The notes below the pieces were generated by a model that saw only the letters and a list, made by a program, of their open reading frames with translations, was not told the DNA's origin and searched no databases. A stretch of DNA of 64,000 bases, from positions 5,979,001 through 6,043,000 of the forward strand of contig JBBDHG010000011.1 of the NCBI GenBank assembly GCA_037951165.1. Reading direction: 5' to 3'. A program made the position numbers and the translations under genes. Of the stretch, positions 12,801 to 24,700 are shown one piece after another. Source of the stretch: Lophius americanus (Eukaryota; Chordata; Actinopteri; Lophiiformes; Lophiidae). Numbering within the stretch: the stretch's first letter is position 1; every line of letters starts with the position of its first letter.

Positions 12801-15800
12801 ATTCAAGCCAATCCAGAGCACATCTGTTGGCACTGGGGGGTTTAAATACACATGGAGATATTAATATGCGCTTTAAGTATATTTTTCTCAGACAAATAAT
12901 GACTTAGTCCCAAGCCCCCCACCCCTGTCCATTGACAGCAAACCAAAACCGATAGTGTTTCACAACGGCAATTTGACCACACTGTGATGTAACTGCCTCA
13001 AACGATGTAGTTATTTAATTTAAATGTTGCATCACAAGTAACCTCACCAAAATGTCATCGTTTAGAATTACATGCATTAAAAATGCTGCATCTCCTGATT
13101 AAATGTGTCTATGGACACAGGTTAGAGTGAGCGCTTCACCACAATGTGACCTCACCGTTGCATGGTTTAGATATTTTATTTAATTTCAAATGTTACAACA
13201 CACGTAACATCATCAAAATATAATCACTTAGGATATTCCAAAACTTTCATCTGAGCCAATTTTCATGCAGTTACATACTGTCGTTTTTCTTACATTTTTC
13301 TAACCAACAGACAAATGCATAGAGGTAAAATCATAACCTCCTTGGAGGATGTAAAAGTGAATTCTCCTCCACTTACAGTATCCTGATTGAGATATTATGA
13401 AGCTTTGCTCTTCTACGTTGTTTATGCTGGCCAAATCTCCACCCTCTTTATGACAGGCTGCTAATGCCTCCCTCCACATTTTTTTATTCCGCTCCAGGTA
13501 GTAGCAGTTGCCTGCATACGGAACCCAGTGGCTCTGACAGAAACTGGGCTGGTCTTTGACTGTGGATAGAGATAAAAGTAGGAGAGAATGAAGACTCATT
13601 CTAATAATAACAACACAGATTTAGATCGTTACAATGTTACTTTACTCTGCGGCAGAGGCAGGATGGTAGAGTTTCCTTTGCGACAAATGTAACCACGTTT
13701 CTTGTTGCAAGCACTGCTCTCCCATTTTGAGGCTTTTCCTGCATTAATTGTTCCACAGATAAGTCCCGGCTCGGATGAGGGGTGACCTTTAGGGAACAGC
13801 AAACAGTTTAAAAAAAAAAAAAAAAGTCAATAAATCATTGGTTTGACTATAAATTCAAGAATGAAGATGCCAAATCTGCAACAAAGCAAACAACAACAAA
13901 GATTGAACAAAGATTGAACAAAGATTGAACAATGAAACCCTAAAAAAAATACCCATTTAAAAATCAAGTCAAAAAATTGTAGTGCCCCAGTAATCAAATA
14001 AATGATTCAAGAACTTTTATGTTATTAGACAAATACATTAAATATCACCATGACACGCACTGACCTGGGGACCAGTTTAAATATCTGAATGGGTTTCCGT
14101 TGCTCCACTGCCATCCACTCCCAACATCCAAGCTGTGGAGTCCAATCCAGAGAGACGTTCCCAAAGTACTCAACAGCCCTGTGTCAACCCATCCATTGGA
14201 ATGCCATCAGTGTTCAGTAACGTTAACAGTGATGTATGAATAGCAGATGGAATCTGATTCTGTACCTGAGATGTATGACTGTTCATGTAGCTCGACAATA
14301 CTGAGGAGGTCAGCCCCCTGCTGCTGGCAGCTCTTCCTGGCCTGATACCATGTCAACACTGACACTGCGTTCCTCTGATACTGAACCTCTGTAATCGGGT
14401 CAGTGTCCCAACCTGAGGTTGCTGCATAGTGAGACAAAGTGATGATACTGAAGTGAGGTCATACCTGTGTAAGTGAGGTGGATTATAAGGACCAGATGGC
14501 TTCGATTGTAAATCATAGGAAGTGCATTGATTTTGAAGACAGACACATATCACATGTTTATATCATGGAAAACTAAAGTCAAAATGGGCTGGATTTTTTT
14601 CTGTCCCCTTCCTTCCCCTGGTTCAGAGCAGAGTCAGGGAAAAAGACTGGCCAGTGAGAAAACAACAACATGGACAGTGCTGCGTTAACACATCATGAGG
14701 GGGATCGCTATTGTTGTTCTCCTAGGAAACAGGAGTGGGTCCAGAATCCCCACCTGTCAGCATTGACATCTTGAAGGAAAATACTAGTAAAAATATGGAT
14801 AGGATAATAGGATAATAGGATAATGATGCATGGTCTCTGAGCAATTCCGGATAATTAATTTCCCTTTCCATTTACTCTTGCCATGGTTTTACTTTTACTT
14901 TCCTCAAAGCTTCATACAACCTGTTGTTTTAAGCTGCTGTATTTATATTGATTTTTTTATCCATGCTGTTCCATCTGCTCTTGAATGGATGAAAGGTGAA
15001 ATGTGCTTCCTGCACTTACTTGTAGTCGGGCAAAATCCCCACTTTTTCTGTTCATTGTAATCTCTTTCTGTTGCACACCACAGGTTTCCATCGGAGCGAC
15101 CGTCCTTTGTGCACTCCGCGTACCAGTTCTCATGAAACTTAAATGGGAATTGACAAGGGGCTCCAAAACCATTGCCCCCTATTGAGAAAATCTCTGTGGA
15201 GACAGAACAGGAATTTAAAGATAATCAAACATTTATTTTGAAAAATAAAGCAAATTAAGCCTCCACTGATTTTAGAGGACAAGGTCTAGTTTGCAGCTCA
15301 GGTCCATTCAAATGTTTTATATTTGGACCACAGGGTCAGACACTCAGGGAAACATGTTTTTAAAGACCTTACTTAATGCAGGAGGATTTTCTTAACAATT
15401 GGAAGATGCAAAAAAAGAACAGATGCAGACAGTATCTGGACAGGGTAGCTAATGGATGGTGTGCCATCTTAAATATTAATCAGATTTTCTGCAAATCAAA
15501 AACAATATACTAATAGGCTGACCATCTTCCTCTCTTCTGGTGTAAAGTGTGGAGATTTCTATTTTATTGATTGACTGATGTAAATGTAATACTTACTTCA
15601 CATTATATCTAATTGATTTCTGTGCCAAATAGAGAGAAAATAGCAATTTAAGTTGACTAATTTTAGGTGACAGTCGTGACTTTTGCATGGCAGCACTCCT
15701 CACCCAGCACGATGATGGACTCAATAATACAAATCTTTATTCTAAATTGAAAATGCTACCTTTGTCTGACAATGAATGTTCTATAGTATTAATCATTTGC

Positions 15801-16439
15801 ACTGTGAGTCTTTTTAAAAAAATGATTGTGTGCTCACAACTCTTACCTTGAAACCCCTTTGAGCAAAGGTCCCCCCGGGTGCCAAATATCTTCCAGCGAC
15901 TCCAGACACCGGAGCCCTTGAAAATCATTATGCTCCACTCATTGTGGTTGCCCCAGTTCAAGTGCAGGTCCTGGTCTTTTAGGCCAAAAAGGGTTTCATT
16001 CTTGCACTGCCAATGTTGGAGGGCACTACTTTCATCACATTCTAAGAGGACCACCTTCACCCAGTCTTTAATCTCTGTGGTCCCCAGACAGAGCTTGAGC
16101 TTGAGATTGAGGATGCGTGATTCAGAGACCCAACGGAACTGCTGCTCTTTGGCATGAGGATCACAGGGGGCCACAGTCATCGATGTGGCATTTTCCACCT
16201 TAATACATTTGTCGTGGTTCTCATTGAAGATCAAGAAGGAGCTGCTGTCTGGAGCAGAGGAGAATGTTACATTTAGTGGCATATATAAGAATACATTAAC
16301 AACCCAGCTACCCCCATAATTTTACTCACACTAAAGTAGAGTCAATAAAAATGGATTTTAGGTACGTACCGATGTCAGCAGTAATGCAGAGGGCTTGAAG
16401 GAGACCAAGGAACACAGCAACGTTTACAATTGGTAGCAT
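844..16439 (-). CDS. mrc1: Macrophage mannose receptor 1-like, tandem copy A (30 coding exons, shortened tail)
   Basis: Endocytic pattern-recognition receptor of the mannose receptor family, 1,421 residues predicted. Exons (minus strand, high to low): 16439-16370, 16248-15847, 15193-15020, 14421-14266, 14178-14065, 13786-13646, 13559-13377, 12832-12675, 12577-12461, 11627-11512, 11375-11227, 10872-10673, 10589-10474, 10379-10304, 9225-9081, 8956-8918, 8248-8085, 7946-7882, 7736-7636, 6420-6281, 6104-5996, 5876-5704, 3564-3459, 3368-3136, 3044-2879, 2797-2645, 2558-2442, 1837-1679, 1184-1155, 1037-844. All phases agree. Domains: signal peptide 1-22, ricin B 24-157, FNII 158-215, then CTLD1 216-352, CTLD2 353-505, CTLD3 506-620, CTLD4 645-773, CTLD5 786-920, CTLD6 930-1072, CTLD7 1072-1205 and CTLD8 1205-1348, followed by the membrane segment and tail. 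CTLD4 (E734-P-N, W755-N-D) and CTLD5 (E878-P-N, WND) keep the mannose-type calcium and sugar motifs; the other CTLDs do not. Odd points: TAG at 844-846 replaces a Lys codon and about 5 bases are missing just after it, so the conserved tail end is lost. The membrane segment contains Arg. The donor of exon 22 is weak (GTTATT). The FENKIY internalisation-type motif remains. Confidence 0.93.
1191..1655. repeat. Insertion in copy A intron 28, repeat-like
   Basis: Intron 28 is 494 bases in copy A but 82 in copy B; the extra sequence is absent from copy B. Its right part (about 1,465-1,650) has phrases such as 'gaattccagagctgagagccc' and 'gcccaggttcg' typical of a dispersed repeat. Family not identified. 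Confidence 0.55.
4253..4281. repeat. (AAT)n microsatellite
   Basis: Uninterrupted taa/ata trinucleotide run in copy A intron 22, absent from the corresponding place in copy B. Confidence 0.9.
4425..4520 (-). mobile_element. Tc1-like transposon terminal fragment
   Basis: The phrase 'gccacccataacattataaccacctgc', followed by a poorly kept 'gtgttgttcccctttt', has the arrangement of the end of a common fish Tc1-like element (terminal repeat plus the last part of the transposase region). Truncated and non-coding. Confidence 0.55.
5232..5282 (+). mobile_element. tRNA-derived SINE-like fragment
   Basis: 'cagttggtagagcggccatc' followed by 'cccaatcggaagatcgggg' resembles the A-box region and following arm of fish tRNA-derived SINEs. 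Only this head is recognisable; no tRNA fold or B box was confirmed. Confidence 0.4.
6452..7590. repeat. Insertion in copy A intron 19 with internal repeats
   Basis: Intron 19 is 1,215 bases here and 99 in copy B; the additional 1.1 kb has no counterpart there. Inside, similar phrases recur: 'agctccccaaagtgagtaaaatatg' type blocks near 6,703, 6,854, 7,116 and 7,273, and 'agaaacatacaac...ctttccc' blocks near 7,003 and 7,379. The unit spacing of the latter is about 376 bases. Not coding; family unknown. Confidence 0.65.
8820..8920. repeat. Short direct duplication beside copy A exon 16
   Basis: 'agggatgggtca(t/c)agcagatactta' occurs twice about 80 bases apart (8,812 and 8,892), the second copy containing the exon 16 donor. 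Copy B has the phrase once, so this is a local duplication specific to copy A. Confidence 0.7.
9275..10290. repeat. Insertion in copy A intron 14
   Basis: Intron 14 is 1,078 bases in copy A and 93 in copy B; flanking intron bases match, so about 1 kb was inserted. It begins near 'cttggggagtacttcat' and includes 'gggggcttcgggagcatgctcc'. No coding frame or family recognised. Confidence 0.6.
11698..12442. mobile_element. MITE-like element in copy A intron 9, TTAA ends
   Basis: The element starts TTAA-AGGTCCAGT and ends ACTGGACCT-TTAA, giving an inverted terminal repeat flanked by TTAA on each side, as in piggyBac-type insertions. Copy B has an unoccupied site here (30,546-30,627). A related element sits at 26,125-26,760. 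The small open frames inside are not transposase. Confidence 0.65.
13896..13932. repeat. Three copies of an 11-base unit (copy A intron 5)
   Basis: 'caaagattgaa' repeated three times; the same tract is kept in copy B at about 32,049-32,085, so it predates the duplication or was homogenised. Confidence 0.85.
14797..14825. repeat. ggataata minisatellite
   Basis: Three to four copies of an 8-base unit in copy A intron 3, in a stretch that is diverged from copy B. Confidence 0.8.
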
Positions 16440-16575
16440 TATCCTCAGTATGTAATTGTCGCTGAAAGGTAGATTATAATGTAGGAGAGATTTCGAGTCA
16501 TGAAGAGAGGGGATCTGTAGTGTGCAAAGGTGTGGGACATAGAGCAACAAGGACACAGAGATATGGTGTTTACCC

Positions 16576-16584
16576 CCTTTATAA
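16576..16584 (-). promoter_or_regulatory. TATA-like box upstream of MRC1 copy A
   Basis: On the minus strand the sequence reads GTTATAAAGGGG about 140 bases before the start codon. The matching place in copy B (36,593-36,601) reads GTGATTAAGGGG. A transcription start about 30 bases downstream would leave roughly 110 bases of 5' leader. Inferred from sequence only. Confidence 0.4.
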
Positions 16585-18839
16585 CACTGATGGATGGGCA
16601 TCCGGTCACATGGATGGTCAACGGTTGGTCAACAACAGTAATTTCACAAGCACACACTGAAATTTTGGTAGCGGAGTGGAAGACAGGAAAGGATAAGAAA
16701 TAAGTGCCATCTTAGTGTTTAACTGAAAATCGCTGATCATAGCGTGAGATCAATGAGTCACACGCATGTCAGACTAGGAAGATAATTCTTAATTATATCA
16801 TTCAAAGAAAAAAGTATATATAGATACAGATAAACAGATACAGGATTTTTATTGAAGTCATAGAACAGGTGTAATACTCCAAGACTGAGTTATAAGAGGT
16901 TTCAGCTATTTTATGATGATTCTTTTTGCCAGACATGGCACAGATATTTGTTTCACGCAAAATTTCTCTATTTTTTTCTAAAATAATTACATTTCTCTGT
17001 CTCCAGTCCATCCAGTCTGAACTCTTTTGTTCAAGCACACAAATGCAAATGTGAGAGTGTGATTATCTCATCACTTTCATCTACTCGTGAGTACCAGCCC
17101 CTCCAGTCCTTTTATGTGCAGTCTGTTTTAGGCATGCTCAGAGGATATTGACCTACCCATCACACATCCTCTACCCGCAATACAAGCTCCTTCCCTCCAG
17201 GAGATGATATCAGGTTTGTTTCCCACTCCAAACTCAACTGTCATAAAAACTCATATGTTCATACCTCTATCAAACTTTCAAAAAATGCTGCTTGGGGCTG
17301 TAGGGATTGTGCAATAGTTTCATAGTGTTTTTACAGTTGGGTGTTTGCAATATATGTCATGTGCAATGGATGTCAATGTTTTCTACGTACACGATAGATT
17401 ATGTCCAGTTTATAATGTGATGTGGTACAGCTGGTTCTGTCTTGTTCATGTATTGTTTGTTCTGCTACAACTGTGGAGGCATCAGTGTGTGCAGTATTCG
17501 AGTCAGAGACAAATTTCCGTAAGGTGACAATAAATTCTTTTTTATAGGCGTTTTTGACGTTCCTGGGCTTTACGTAAATTCTCCTGTGACAGGAACAAAA
17601 CTCCACACAATGGTGTGGAGGTCCAGAACATATTGACCTTAACTTTTACTTGGTCTTGGACCCTCCTCCCAGTTTTACCTTAATGCAGTCCAAAACCTTA
17701 TTAAACGTCAAACTTCATCATCGGCTCAAAGGGAGAATATTCTGTGGAAGCCTGGGGATACTCCCACGCTGCAAAGAACAGTGGAATAAGCCACTTATCC
17801 CAATGCGGTCGTCCTCGTGCGAAAACTTACAAATCATGGACTTCCAGATTTTGTTCAAAATTCGACAAAGCCGAGCCCCTGAGGGAGGTATGCAGTAATT
17901 CGTATTGACTTTGCGCCCAATAGCCCGTACAGGTCCCTTAATGTACGTGACATAAAGGAGGTGCCCTGGTCTGTCAGGCTCTCCATCGGACACCCAACTC
18001 AGGAGATGACCTGAAACAGAGACTGATCAACACTCTTTGCAGAGACGGTGCACAAGGGTACATGGATGCCAGGTTAATGAAATCAAGCCTGCGACACTAT
18101 CTCCCAGTGGCTTTGTGGAACCAACACGTGGGTAATTTCTTCACCACAATCTGTCCTGAATTAATTAAATAGGGATGTGACTGCACTGTGTCAGGGCGCA
18201 CGAAACGGAGCATCCGTTTTTATCACTTGGTTGAATGCAGACTATCATCATGAGAGTGCTCAATTGGAAAATCTTCCATGGAGGACATAATAGGGGCCTA
18301 TGTGATTATCAACAAATATGTTTGTTCCTACAAGGGAAACCTTTTATATGGCAATGTCAATTGATCCAATTTTAACATACAGTGCCTTTAAAAAGGAAAA
18401 TTTGTCAACAGAACACAACTGCAGAATAGATAATGTGCAGAATCATAAATCAGATTCAGTTCTTCCTAGCAATAATGCAAGGACAGCATTCTCAACACCT
18501 CAATGACTTTCTTCAGAAAAACAATGTTGACAATTTGTTAACTCAGCACTATGTTGCAAGAAAGAGCTGAGTAAATTCCTGCTCAATTCCTCATTTGAAC
18601 AAATATTTCTCAACATTGGACACAGAGCCAATTTTTACTCCAAAGTTTCCGAATAAATAGTTTAGTTTTGTATTTCAGACGTAAAGGTCTCGGATCTTCA
18701 AACAAAATTTACATTAAGCAAAAGCAACCCCAGAAAGGGTTTTGGACTTACTCTTCGGATTAGGCTGTATGAACCTGTTCCTCTTGAGCTTAAACTCCGA
18801 CCTTTATTTTAAAGGAAGAGAGAAGAAGTCATGTTTTTA

Positions 18840-19085
18840 TTAATTATGGTAAGAATCCCGACCTTGAAGCGGCTAAGCATCCCCACAACATAAACCCCCT
18901 GACGCTTTAACATGTGTAAAATGTTTTTTTGTTGGAATGTTTGGTTTGTGCCCAGATGAACTGGACTGTTGCCTTCCAGACAGTTCTGCAAGCTTTTGAC
19001 TTATCAGTCCATAGAATTTTCTCCCAAAAGCTCTGACGGGCAGCATCTTTCTGGTTACCGGTGGCTTTCGCCTCACTGATCACCT
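18840..19085 (-). mobile_element. Decayed Tc1-like transposase fragment
   Basis: Read on the minus strand and allowing frame breaks, short peptides such as FWEKILWTDKSK and GFMLWGCLAAS appear; these correspond to the WxxxLWTDESK and G...WGCFAA blocks of Tc1-family transposases. Stops and frameshifts show it is non-functional. Confidence 0.7.
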
Positions 19086-20169
19086 AAGGTATTAATAAGA
19101 CTGCAAACAGTGTTACTGCAGGAGGTGAATTAGGGGCAAGACGATAAAAGTCACACAATGTATAACAACATTGATTTACTTTAACTAATCAGGACAACCA
19201 GAGTAATTTATAGACCAAAGAGTAAAAAATCTGAAAAGCTGAAGCTGTTTAATGTAATTAGCCAACTGGGTTATTTATTATCATTTCCCCATAGCTATTC
19301 ATCAATCGGTTCAAGGCTTCAGTCTGTTCAACATTCTGTTCATGTGACTATTTTCATCATTTTCAGACACGATGGTATAATATTTTTCAGAAATATTAAC
19401 AACTCCATTGTGGGAAGCTAATGGGGTTGTCGCTGTCAGGAATTGATATCAGCCATGCGTTACGAACAAGTTCTCGCTCAGGTACACACGTGTTTTAATA
19501 GTTCAAATGAAAAAGATTTTGCACAGATACTTACAGTAGAAACACATAGTACAGTTGCATCTTCATTATTCCACGTGCCTCCCTTTCATTCACACACATA
19601 TTCTCATTCCTGCTCTCACTACATTATAGATTATAATCAGTCATCCTCTAACATTTAGGTCTAGGGAACCTCCTGCCTAACCTCATCTCTTAGTCTGTCC
19701 ATCACCACAGCAAATAGGAAGGAACAAGCGCTGATCATTGATTCTGTTCCAAAAAAGGGTTAGAACCAATCGGTCATTCCTGCTGCACACCTCACTGCTG
19801 TCACACTGCTCTCATGGATATCCTGTACCCCACTAACATAGTTATTTGTCACTCCAGACTTCCTCATGCAACTCCACGATTCCTTCCTCTGTTGTGCATT
19901 TTTTCTAAATCCACAAACACAAAATTCTACTTCTTCTGGCATTCCCTATTCTTCTTCATCAGCATTCTCAAAGCAAACATCACAATTGAAGTGCTCTTCC
20001 TTGGCTTGAAACCATACTGTCACTCACAGATCATCACCTATTTCTTAACCCAGCTTCATTCACTCTTTCTGATATCACAGTTGCTACGGATATGCACATG
20101 CATTAATATACAGCAGTGCTGAAATTTTATTACGTCATAGTGACTGCTATCATTAGCAAAAAAAAACAA

Positions 20170-21188
20170 AACGCTGATATTCGTCCCTTGGGACCCAAGC
20201 ACCTTAGAAACAATTTATCTGATGATATATCTACTCTGGATGGTATGACCTTTGCCTCCAGCCCCACTGTGAGGAACCGGGGAGTTATCTTTGATCAGGA
20301 TATGACTTTTGATCCCCACATAAACAGATTTCTAGGACTGCCTTTTTTCCATCTGTGTAATATTTCTAAAATACGGCACATTCTGTTGCAAAAAGATGCA
20401 GAAAAGTTAGTTCATGCATTTGTTACTTCCAGGCTGGATTACTGTAATGCCCTACTAGCAGGTTGTCCCAATAAGTCTCTGAAGCCCCTCCAGCTGATCC
20501 AGAATGCAGCTACATGTGTACTGACCAGAACCAGGTTAAGAGAACATATCTCTCCTGTATTAGCTTCCCTCCATTGGCTCCCGGTAAAATCTAGAATCAA
20601 ATTCAAAATTCTTCTGCTCACTTACAAAGCCCTTAATGGTCAGGCACCAACGTATCTGAAGGAGCTCATAGTTCCATATTGTCCAATCAGAACTCTGCGC
20701 TCCCAGCATGCAGGGTTACTTGCAGGGTTACTATTATTATATTATAGTATTTCCCCATAAGCTATCGCTATATGTTACATTAATGTTATTATCAACCTGG
20801 GATCCCTGCTGCTGCTGCGGCCCGACCATGGAGCAGTTGGAGAAAGTGGATTATAGCTGATATCTTTGCTGCTTTTCCCCCGTCTGTATCTCTCCTCACC
20901 TGTGTCTCTCTCTTTCTCGTTCTCACTCTCTTTTTTTTCAAACCGACCGGTCATGGCAGTGGGCCGTCCACCCTGAGTCTTGGATCTGCTCGAGGTTTCT
21001 GCATGTTAAAAGGTATTTTTCTCTTGCCACTGTTGCCAAGTACTTGCTTAAGGAGGAATTTGTTGGGTCCCACAGATATTATATAAAGAGTCTGGTCTAG
21101 ACCTGCTCTTTCTGGAAACCACCTTGAGGCATCTATTGTTGTGAATTGGCGCTATATGAATAAAGATTGTTTGATTGATTGATTGACT
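20170..21188 (+). mobile_element. 5'-truncated L2-like LINE, RT carboxyl end and 3' UTR
   Basis: An open frame to about 20,760 encodes blocks typical of the end of fish L2-clade reverse transcriptase: KLVHAFVTSRLDYCNALLAG, PLQLIQNAA, LASLHWLPVK and LLTYKALNG. The frame then breaks. The 3' UTR ends 'gaattggcgctatatgaataaag' plus a (TGAT)n-type tail (ttgattgattgattga). It interrupts sequence that is continuous in the copy A 3' flank (about 480), so it inserted after the MRC1 duplication. Confidence 0.85.
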
Positions 21189-21303
21189 ATTACATAAATG
21201 CATGACATCACTTTTCTCTGAGAATTATAGTAAAATATTGTAGCCTTGAGGCTGGTGTATCAGGAAAAAATGCAGAAAAAGAAAAATCCGGTTTTACTTA
21301 TTT

Positions 21304-21309
21304 TTTATT
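21304..21309 (-). promoter_or_regulatory. Polyadenylation signal AATAAA of MRC1 copy B
   Basis: AATAAA on the minus strand 471 bases past the stop codon. The aligned place in copy A (about 615-625) reads GGTAAA instead. Confidence 0.55.
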
Positions 21310-21779
21310 CAGTATATATTTACAATATCATAAGCCTTGAACAAACTGATGAACAGATGATTGAAATGATAACAAATAACCCAGTTGGCTGATTACATTA
21401 AAACATCTGCACTTCTTCAGATATGTTATTCTTTGCAATAAAAAGGATCTTGGTTATTTTGATGATTAAAGGTAAAAAGAAAAATAACCTGTACATACCG
21501 CAGAAATCTCATAATCATGTAAATTTTCTTATAGATCATGTAACTTATATTGCTTTGTTCCTAATTCACTTAGTGCAGTGCCACTACTTGGAATTGCTTG
21601 CATTAATTAATTGCACATTTATTATGAAAGATTATCGTTCATCCAGTCCTCTTTACATAGAAACACTACAGGGTGGGTTTGGTTCTGTTATCAATCAAGT
21701 GAATTAAAAAAAAGTATTAAACCAAGATGAGAATCTCCCATTATATGATTTTTCTTTGTGCCTCTGAGCTCAAGTCTTT

Positions 21780-24700
21780 CTATGCTTGCTCATTTTGCTC
21801 GATGTTGGCCACCAGACCCTTCGTGTCCACAGTGGTTCTGAGTGGATTGGAGAGGTAAAGCTTGTTGTCAAAGGTGCTTTCTCCCAGAGTAGGGTTGGGT
21901 ATCCGTTTTCGGAAGAGGAGGAAGGCACCAAGTCCTGCTATGGCCATTATGACAACTACTGTACCCACAGTGATGCCGGCTGACCCACTAGAGGCTTCTT
22001 TAACAACAGGTGCTGCAAAGGCAAATGTATATCAGAATATTAAAATATAAGACAGGAAGATCATGTACTCAATTGATAGCCTATTTTAAGTAAAATAACT
22101 CACCAACATATGGGGCTTTTTCTGTTTGTGTAATAACTGAAAAAAAAACAAAACACCATACATAATTAAAGTGAGTGACGGCTCAAATATAACCTGCTTG
22201 ATAGTGGGTTACTCTTACCTTTGGCTTTTTTACAGATGTAAGACTTGTATCTACTGCAGCCGTTTGTACTCCACAGTCCAGTTTCAGAATTGATATCCAC
22301 ACACTTCTCTGAATTTGGCATCTCTTTTCTCCAGTTGGTGTAGTCCACAACGCTGTTATCAATCCACATCCACTCACCTGAAACATGGAAGCTTGTTACT
22401 TCAAGAACCAAAGCAACGTAATCAGACATAAGTTTCACCTCCACTATGCCTCTCGCATCGTCATCAGAATCATCAGGCGGAGCCGATGATTTACCAAACT
22501 ATAATACACATAAATCTGAAAAAAGTCTTATCTTCTGTATTCTATTTCCCAGAATGGATTATGTTTACTTCTATAAACAATAGAAAATAATCTTAAAACT
22601 GTTGCTACTAAATGATGCCACATTAGTATGATATATTTTAATCATAGTAATGTAATATTTTTCCCGTATTGATGATGCCATTAAGGGCTCAAAAGTAACT
22701 TGCGACCCAATCCTTTTTTCGTTTTATTAAATAATGCTATTGATATGATATTTTTTCATCTAGATGGATTGAAGAGTCTGTTGGGATGTTGGAAACATTC
22801 AGAGCTGTCACATATTGTTAAATGACCTTCTAGGTTTTACAGTTTTCAGTTGTTGGTTATTTTGTTTTTGTGTTTTTTCCATGTTCCGAATAAACATACT
22901 TCGCTCTTTGACCCAAATGTGGCCCAAGTTTGGTTCAATTATATTCCGGGAACAGTTTCATAATATGTATCATTTTTATTCAATTTAAATTTCGAAAAGA
23001 CTATTGTTGTTGTTTTTACTGTTGTTTTAAAGTAAGAATGTAGGCTGATTTATTTTCAGAATCCCAAGTTCACCTTCATTAGTCTTATAGAGGCCGATCC
23101 AGAAGGTCTTAGCACCATCCTGTAGAATCTCCAGGTTCTGTTGTATGAACAGTCCCTCCTGAGGGTCCTCAATACTCACCATAGAAGCACCTAACAAACA
23201 TAACCACAATAGAATACTGTCAAAGATGTATAACCATACAAATTAGAATGGATTTGTGGAAAGTCTCAAAATGTACCCATTTTGAGACATTCAACTGAGG
23301 CATGGGACCAGTTGTCCACAATTGAACTCCGGAAGAAATAACAGTGTCCTCTAAAAGGTATCCAGGTCTCCTGCTTCATTGACTCTGGACAGTTTCCAGG
23401 GAGTTGTGGAGGATCCGTGGCAGGGACGACTGAAAAGAGGCAAAGTATCACTAACTATCTTGTGGCGTGTAGAACGTAAGGTAAGGAATCTAATAGAGGG
23501 AGAGTCTGACCTGGTGACCTCTTACAAAAGGAGTAGTAGGTATTGGTACATGCTGTAGTCTTCCATTTTTTGTCCACATCCATATAAACACAGCCATAGT
23601 TGTGTTTAGGTTCCTCTGTGCCCCATCTGGTATAAGACAGCGGCCAGTTGTCAACCCATCTGTACCGCCCTCCCGTCTGTGGAAGTAAATGATTGACTGC
23701 ATTACTGTCCTTCTTTTCAGTTTGAAACCCTGTTTGACCAACTAGTATAGGTTAACAGGCCCTTTACCACATTGCTGTTGAGGCCGATCCAAACAGGCTC
23801 ATTGTGCCTGGATATCTGTAAGGTGAGGTAAGCCTGGCTCACAGGGTTTAGGATACTGGCAAGATCCGAGTCGTCGGCTTGGCACTGCCTCCTTGCCTCA
23901 TCCCATTTCATTTTCTGGACCACCGTTTTATAGGAATCGTTGCCAAGTTTGCGGAAAGTCTTTGGTATCACAGTTGTGGGTGGGACTGCAATCTGAGAAT
24001 CTTTTTTTGACAGGGAACAACAAAAGTCCTTCAGTTGGTAATGGACTGTGTGAGCTTGACTGATGATATGTGTGTGCTAATATTACTCACCAGTTTTTCT
24101 TTTACAGATGAAGCCATGTTTGGAGTGACAGTCTTCCACCTTCCAGAATCCTGTTACTTTGGAGATGCTGCCCACCATAATCACACAGTCAAACGTCTGT
24201 CAGACAGAAAAAATGGTTAATTAGTAATATTTTAATATTTTAATGTTTGGAACTTTTTTCAATCACAAATAACAGTGAACATAAACAATCATGTCTGTTG
24301 ATGCTACTTGAAGAATGTGGATATTTTGGGGTTTTTATTTTTTTTTAGTATAGGAGCCACAAATGCAACCCACAACCATTGGCTTAATCTTTTCATAAAT
24401 CACAATCATGTGATAGAGAAAAGTACAATTCCCCCTGAAATGTATAGAAGACATATAAGGAGAAACCCGGAGAAATAAAAAATTATACCAGATTCCCACT
24501 ACCTGCACAACAGGGAACAATTATTTAAAGAAGCCAACCTACCTCTTGGTTTAATTTCCCTATCAGATCTTTGAATGGCCCTTTTTTTAATCAATTTCTA
24601 CTAACACAAGCACTGGTTTAGTTACAAATCAGATCATTATTTATTATGTTTAGGCCCCGTCCTTTAATTTAAGTGACTATAGCATACTATAATATATTGT

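Larger units (their letters stand above)
1..18430. repeat. Tandem duplication unit A (MRC1 copy A with flanks)
   Basis: The whole MRC1 gene and both flanks recur about 20 kb to the right. Matching flank on the left: bases 1-480 resemble 19,680-20,160 (shared phrases around 'catcaccacagcaaa' and 'cagtgctgaaat'). On the right, similarity runs through the 5' flank to about 16,990, breaks, and resumes at 18,290-18,430, which matches 37,640-37,770. The left end of the unit may lie outside the window. Confidence 0.85.
16440..19674. other. 5' flank of MRC1 copy A and intergenic spacer, no gene seen
   Basis: From 16,440 to about 16,990 the sequence matches the copy B 5' flank. From 17,000 to 18,250 it has no counterpart near copy B (which carries about 600 unrelated bases instead) and no recognisable gene. 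At 18,290-18,430 the match to copy B resumes. A decayed Tc1-like transposase piece follows at 18,840-19,085. The rest, to 19,674, is AT-rich with nothing identified. Confidence 0.6.

Noticed and set aside
17650..17993. Overlapping open frames of 82 and 91 codons
   Set aside because: No recognisable domain, no splice context and no counterpart in the copy B flank; not enough to call a gene.
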